DNA from: Acidaminococcus fermentans_A
GTDB lineage: Bacteria; Bacillota; Negativicutes; Acidaminococcales; Acidaminococcaceae
DNA length: 64,000 bases
Assembly: GCF_052216985.1 (NCBI RefSeq)
Contig: NZ_JBQOUY010000010.1
Coordinates: 1-64,000, forward strand
Reading direction: 5' to 3'
Both the position numbers and the translations under genes were made by a program. A model generated the notes under the pieces. It ran no database searches. It worked only from the letters and a program-made list of their open reading frames with translations, and was not told the DNA's origin. Of the stretch, positions 60,184 through 64,000 are shown one piece after another (positions within the stretch are counted from its first letter, which is position 1; each line of letters starts with the position of its first letter).

Positions 60184-61362
60184 ATGAAGAAAGTTTTTAC
60201 GTCTGAATCAGTTACGGAAGGCCATCCTGATAAAATCGCCGATCAGATCTCTGATGCGGTACTGGATGCCATCCTGGAACAGGACCCGGATGCCCGAGTC
60301 GCCTGCGAAACCCTGGTGGCTACCGGCCAGATCCATATTGTAGGAGAAATCTCCACCAGCTGCTATGTGGATATTGCCAAGATCGCCCGGCAGACGGTGA
60401 TCGATATCGGCTACGACCGCGCCAAATATGGCTTTGATGGTTCCACCTGCGGCGTGCTGATCTCTATCGATGAACAGTCTCCGGATATTGCCCAGGGCGT
60501 GGATGAATCCGATGAATCCAAACAGGGTGCCCAGGATGAGACGGAAAGGATCGGTGCCGGGGACCAGGGCATGATGTTCGGCTATGCCACGGACGAGACG
60601 CCGGAATATATGCCGCTGCCCATTTCCTTGGCTCATAAGCTGGCCCGTCGGCTGGCTCAGGTGCGCAAGGACGGGACCCTGTCCTATCTCCGTCCGGACG
60701 GCAAGACCCAGGTGACCGTGGAATACGATGGGGACAAACCGGTCCGGGTGGATACCATCGTGGTCTCAGCTCAGCACAGCCCGGATGTTTCCATGGAACA
60801 GCTGCGGAAGGATATCCTGGAACAGGTCATCCGGCCGGTGGTGCCAGCGGATCTCTTGGATGGAGAGACCATCTATCATATCAATCCTACCGGCCGTTTC
60901 GTCATCGGCGGCCCCCAAGGGGATTCCGGCTTGACAGGACGGAAAATCATCGTGGATACCTACGGGGGCATGGCCCGGCATGGAGGCGGGGCCTTCTCTG
61001 GGAAGGATCCTACCAAGGTGGACCGGAGTGCCGCCTATGCAGCCCGGTATGTGGCTAAGAATGTGGTGGCTGCCGGTCTGGCCAAAAAGTGCGAGATCCA
61101 GCTGGCTTATGCCATCGGGGTGGCCCGCCCTGTATCCATCAGTGTGAATACTTTTGGCACGGCGGCCATTCCCGAAGACAAGATCGTGGAATTGATCGAA
61201 AAGAACTTTTCCCTGACCCCGGCGGGTATCATCAAGAGCCTGGATCTGCGCCGCCCCATTTACCGGCAGACGGCGGCCTATGGCCATTTCGGCCGGACCG
61301 ATGTGGATCTGCCCTGGGAACGGCTGGATAAAGTGGACGTGCTGAAAAAAGCACTGGAATAA
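60184..61362 (+). CDS. metK: S-adenosylmethionine synthetase
   Basis: This 392-residue enzyme makes SAM from methionine and ATP. Signatures are GHPDKIADQISDAVLDA near residue 13, GAGDQGMMFGYA near 121 and GGGAFSGKDPTKVDRSAAY near 260. AAGGAGG precedes the ATG. It is controlled by the SAM riboswitch, giving feedback by its product. priA begins two bases after the stop. Confidence 0.98.
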   Translation: MKKVFTSESVTEGHPDKIADQISDAVLDAILEQDPDARVACETLVATGQIHIVGEISTSCYVDIAKIARQTVIDIGYDRAKYGFDGSTCGVLISIDEQSPDIAQGVDESDESKQGAQDETERIGAGDQGMMFGYATDETPEYMPLPISLAHKLARRLAQVRKDGTLSYLRPDGKTQVTVEYDGDKPVRVDTIVVSAQHSPDVSMEQLRKDILEQVIRPVVPADLLDGETIYHINPTGRFVIGGPQGDSGLTGRKIIVDTYGGMARHGGGAFSGKDPTKVDRSAAYAARYVAKNVVAAGLAKKCEIQLAYAIGVARPVSISVNTFGTAAIPEDKIVELIEKNFSLTPAGIIKSLDLRRPIYRQTAAYGHFGRTDVDLPWERLDKVDVLKKALE

Positions 61363-61363
61363 G

Positions 61364-63757
61364 ATGGAATACGCAAAGGTTGCCATCAATCTGCCGGCCA
61401 AAAACATCTTTCGGCAGTTCACCTACCATGTCCCGGAAACCCTGGATTTCCTGGACCAGGGCTGGCGGGTGGTGGTGCCTTTCGGCCAGCAGCTGCTGGA
61501 AGGGTTCATCGTGGAAGAGGACCGGGAACCAGACTGTACCCGGGAGCTGAAAGACATCGCCGATGTGGTAGGGACGGAGCCTTGGTTCGACCACGAGATG
61601 CTGGCTACAGCTTATTGGCTGTCCCGATATTATCTGTGTGCGCTGGCCGAAGCCCTGCGCCTGTTCATCCCAGGTAAACGCAGTTTGGCAGCAGTGGGGA
61701 AATATGTGACCGTACCTGGAGCAGCCGGACTTTCCCCGGCAGAACAGGAGTTGTATGACTTCCTGACGCTGAAGGGACCTCTGCCCAGGAAAGCCATCCG
61801 CCAGCTGCCTGGAGGAGAAGATGCCCTGAAAGGGCTGATCACCCGGCAGGCTGTTGTCCTGTCCTATGACGTAAAATATAAATTGCGGGAGAAAACCGAA
61901 CGGACCTTTGCCATAACACCGGAAGGGCTGGCGGCAAATGGGAACGGAGAGGTCCGGGGCAAAAGCCAGAAGGCTGCCCTGGGCCTTTTGCCATGGGGGA
62001 AAGAGCTGAGTGCTGGAGCATTGGAACAACAGGGCATCTCGGCGGAGGTATTGCGGAACCTGGTCCGGAAGGGATGGCTCTCGGAAGGGCGCCGGCGGAT
62101 CCTCCGGGACAGCTACCAGGGACTGGAAGCTCCCAAAGAAATCCTGGAATTGACAGAAGAGCAGCAGGCTGCCATCCTGGCAGTAGAGGCGGCAGAGGAA
62201 AAGCGGGAAGCCAGGACATTTCTCCTCCAGGGGATCACTGGCAGCGGCAAGACGGAAGTCTATCTGCGTCTCACGGCTAAGGCCCTCCAGGAAGGTCGGC
62301 AGGTCCTGGTCTTGGTGCCGGAAATCGCCCTGACTGGGCAAGTGGTCAAACGCTTCAAAGCCTGGTTCGGGGCGGCCGTGGCTGTGGCACACAGCCGGCT
62401 TTCCTCTGGGGAACGGGCGGATGTATGGTGCCGGATGCGTTCTGGACAGGCCCGGGTGCTGATCGGAGTGCGGTCTGCGGTGTTCTGTCCCTTTTCTGCG
62501 CTGGGTCTGATCCTCATCGATGAAGAACACGAGGGAGCCTACAAACAGGAGGAACGGCCCAGTTACCATGCCCGTCTGGTGGCCCAGTACCGGGCCCATC
62601 AGTGGAAGGTCCCGGTGGTCCTGGGATCTGCCACACCGGACCTGGAATCCTATTATCTGGCGGAAAAAGACATCTACACCCATCTGCGGCTGACCCATCG
62701 GGCCAAAGCTGGAAGCCATCTTCCCCAAGTATCCATTGTGGATATGCGGGAAGAGCTGCAGCGGGGGAACCGGAGCGTCCTTTCCGATGTCCTGCGTTCC
62801 CGGTTGGAGACTACGGTGGGAAAGGGTGAACAGGCCATCATCCTCCTGAATCGGCGGGGATTCTCGACTTTTGTCCTGTGCCGGGACTGCGGAGAATCTC
62901 TTAGCTGTCCCAATTGCGCGGTATCTCTGGTCTACCATGCCAGGGAGCAGCTGATGGAGTGCCATTACTGCGGCCATACGGAACCGGTCCCCACCCGCTG
63001 CCCTCATTGCGGCAGTCCCCGGATCCGGTTCTTTGGGACCGGGACGGAAAAAGCAGAGACGGAGATCCGGGACCTGTGTCAGGGAGTGAAGCCTCTGCGC
63101 ATGGACCAGGATTCTACTGGGAAAAAATTCGCCCATGACCGGATCCTCCAGGCGTTCCGCAGCGGGGACTATAATGTGCTGCTGGGGACCCAGATGGTGG
63201 CCAAGGGCCATGATATCCCCAACGTGACGCTGGTGGGGGTGCTCAGTGCCGATTCCCAGCTGAATCTGCCGGATTTCCGCAGCGGAGAACGCTGTTTCGC
63301 CCTGCTCACCCAGGCCGCTGGGCGAGCTGGACGGGGAGATAGACCGGGTCAGGTGATCTTCCAAGCCTATGACGCGGAGAATCCCATCCTCCAGATGGCG
63401 GCCCGGCAGGATTATGATGGTTTTGCCCAAAGGGAACTGGCACTGCGGAAGGAATTGCAGTATCCGCCTTTTGTCCGGATGCTGAAGGTCACAGTACTCC
63501 ACAAAAAGGAAGAGGAAGCCCTGGCTACCGCCCAGCGCCTGGTGAACGCCCTGGAGGCCTGGAAAATGGAAAGTGGGCATCCGTTGGAGATCCTGGGACC
63601 TTTTCCGGCCATCGTGGCACGGGTGAACCAGATCTACCGGATCAATGTGCTGCTGAAGAGCCCCCGGATGAAGCCGGTGAAAGAATGGCTCTGGCAGTCC
63701 ACCTACCGTGAAATGGCTAATGTGTATTTCGATGTGGATCCTATGAGTGTGGTGTAG
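61364..63757 (+). CDS. priA: Primosomal replication-restart helicase PriA
   Basis: This 797-residue 3'-5' DNA helicase restarts stalled forks. The N-terminal DNA-binding domain precedes helicase motif I GITGSGKTEVY (290-300), motif II DEEH (386-389) and a zinc-binding insert with eight Cys (CRDCG, CPNC, CHYCG, CPHCG; about 505-550). Motifs V and VI read LGTQMVAKGHD and QAAGRAGR. The start lies two bases after metK, so it shares the S-box-controlled transcript. Confidence 0.97.
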   Translation: MEYAKVAINLPAKNIFRQFTYHVPETLDFLDQGWRVVVPFGQQLLEGFIVEEDREPDCTRELKDIADVVGTEPWFDHEMLATAYWLSRYYLCALAEALRLFIPGKRSLAAVGKYVTVPGAAGLSPAEQELYDFLTLKGPLPRKAIRQLPGGEDALKGLITRQAVVLSYDVKYKLREKTERTFAITPEGLAANGNGEVRGKSQKAALGLLPWGKELSAGALEQQGISAEVLRNLVRKGWLSEGRRRILRDSYQGLEAPKEILELTEEQQAAILAVEAAEEKREARTFLLQGITGSGKTEVYLRLTAKALQEGRQVLVLVPEIALTGQVVKRFKAWFGAAVAVAHSRLSSGERADVWCRMRSGQARVLIGVRSAVFCPFSALGLILIDEEHEGAYKQEERPSYHARLVAQYRAHQWKVPVVLGSATPDLESYYLAEKDIYTHLRLTHRAKAGSHLPQVSIVDMREELQRGNRSVLSDVLRSRLETTVGKGEQAIILLNRRGFSTFVLCRDCGESLSCPNCAVSLVYHAREQLMECHYCGHTEPVPTRCPHCGSPRIRFFGTGTEKAETEIRDLCQGVKPLRMDQDSTGKKFAHDRILQAFRSGDYNVLLGTQMVAKGHDIPNVTLVGVLSADSQLNLPDFRSGERCFALLTQAAGRAGRGDRPGQVIFQAYDAENPILQMAARQDYDGFAQRELALRKELQYPPFVRMLKVTVLHKKEEEALATAQRLVNALEAWKMESGHPLEILGPFPAIVARVNQIYRINVLLKSPRMKPVKEWLWQSTYREMANVYFDVDPMSVV

Positions 63758-63785
63758 GGGGATCTGTTGCATGGGCAACAGCCCC
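63757..63785 (+). terminator. GTTGC-stem terminator after priA
   Basis: GGGG...TGTTGC pairs with GCAACA...CCCC around four bases. It is similar to the hairpin at 16871-16903; the following T-run is short. Confidence 0.6.
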
Positions 63786-63790
63786 TTGTT

Positions 63791-63830
63791 GGGGTCGCGG
63801 GTCGCGAGCCGTGACCCGCGGCCCGCGACT
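63791..63830. repeat. Inverted-arm repeat without core
   Basis: GTCGCGGG (63795-63802) and CCCGCGAC (63822-63829) form the outer inverted pair, with further GTCGCGAG-like units inside. It resembles the arms of 27270-27418 with the central core missing, and is likewise flanked by two hairpin terminators. Confidence 0.55.
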
Positions 63831-63864
63831 GGGGGGTGTGAATTTTTTTCACACCCCCCTTTTT
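63831..63864 (+). terminator. Terminator before def
   Basis: GGGGGGTGTGAA pairs with TTCACACCCCCC across a T-rich loop, followed by TTTTT. Confidence 0.85.
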
Positions 63865-63877
63865 CTATGTCCTATGG

Positions 63878-63883
63878 TATAAT
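63878..63883 (+). promoter_or_regulatory. -10 box of def
   Basis: Consensus TATAAT 34 bases before the def start codon. The -35 position falls in the terminator stem and shows no match. Confidence 0.5.
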
Positions 63884-63916
63884 AGAGAGTAAAATTGTGA
63901 TAGGAGTCGATGAAAT

Positions 63917-64000
63917 ATGGCAATCTATGATATTGTAAAAGTGGGGGCTCCGATCCTCCGGGAAAAGGCAGCCCCTGTCACTCGTTTCGATAAAAAACTG
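63917..64000 (+). CDS. def: Peptide deformylase, 5' end only
   Basis: The first 28 codons read MAIYDIVKVGAPILREKAAP and onward, the typical start of peptide deformylase, which removes the formyl group from new proteins. The gene runs off the window. GGAG lies ten bases before the ATG. In many Firmicutes def follows priA, which supports the assignment. The catalytic motifs are outside the window. Confidence 0.85.
   Translation, partial: MAIYDIVKVGAPILREKAAPVTRFDKKL

Noticed and set aside
61232..63778. 848-codon minus-strand frame opposite priA
   Set aside because: It is an antisense shadow; all helicase motifs are on the plus strand.

Overview
The window reads as a chromosome segment of an anaerobic diderm Firmicute (class Negativicutes). 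The best guess is the Acidaminococcus/Phascolarctobacterium group, an inference from gene content and moderately high GC, not from a marker gene. T-box and S-box leaders and Firmicute-type TRAP and LysR genes sit beside a TolC-type outer-membrane efflux protein, which needs an outer membrane. Rubrerythrin, flavodoxin, citrate lyase ligase and acylating aldehyde dehydrogenase genes fit a strict fermenter.

Layout. 1-230: end of a structured intergenic repeat. 248-7489 (minus): a nine-gene operon for a MetNIQ-type ABC importer (two binding proteins), an M20 amidohydrolase, a DapA-family aldolase, a PPC/DUF296 protein, an Fe-S protein and an HIT-like protein. It is preceded by a T-box leader whose specifier (UGC) and UGGA bulge both point to tRNA-Cys. 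7900-8933 (minus): flavodoxin and DUF3793 genes behind a DtxR/IdeR-like palindrome. 9174-15703: tripartite drug efflux (TolC, HlyD, tandem ABC ATPase, two permeases). 15739-16854: M20 peptidase, then a second, nearly identical copy of the repeat. 17243-20324: zinc-ribbon membrane proteins, an L,D-transpeptidase and small genes. 20404-27266: the trp operon EGDCFBA behind a Trp T-box. 27539-28918: LytR-CpsA-Psr protein.

29018-48577 is the catabolic island. It holds two AEC-type permeases, two tandem blocks of [shikimate-dehydrogenase-like gene plus TRAP small permease, large permease and binding protein], a TIM-barrel isomerase/dehydratase, two LysR regulators, a ThDP enzyme of the acetolactate-synthase family, a PEP-mutase/isocitrate-lyase-family enzyme, an HMG-CoA-lyase-family enzyme, an acylating aldehyde dehydrogenase and a type I 3-dehydroquinate dehydratase. 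Together they look like uptake, oxidation, dehydration, ring or C-C cleavage and CoA-ester formation from a cyclic polyhydroxy acid such as quinate or shikimate, a gene logic resembling inositol catabolism. A 15-bp palindrome is shared by two promoters of this island and suggests one LysR regulon.

48925-63757: PepD-type dipeptidase, DUF5714 gene, ArnT-like glycosyltransferase, a third LysR, a BioY/HemC/CobA-HemD/precorrin-2 dehydrogenase operon, rubrerythrin, CitC, a SAM-I riboswitch with metK, and priA. The 5' end of def runs off the window. Rho-independent terminators with a recurring GTTGC/GCAAC stem close many units.
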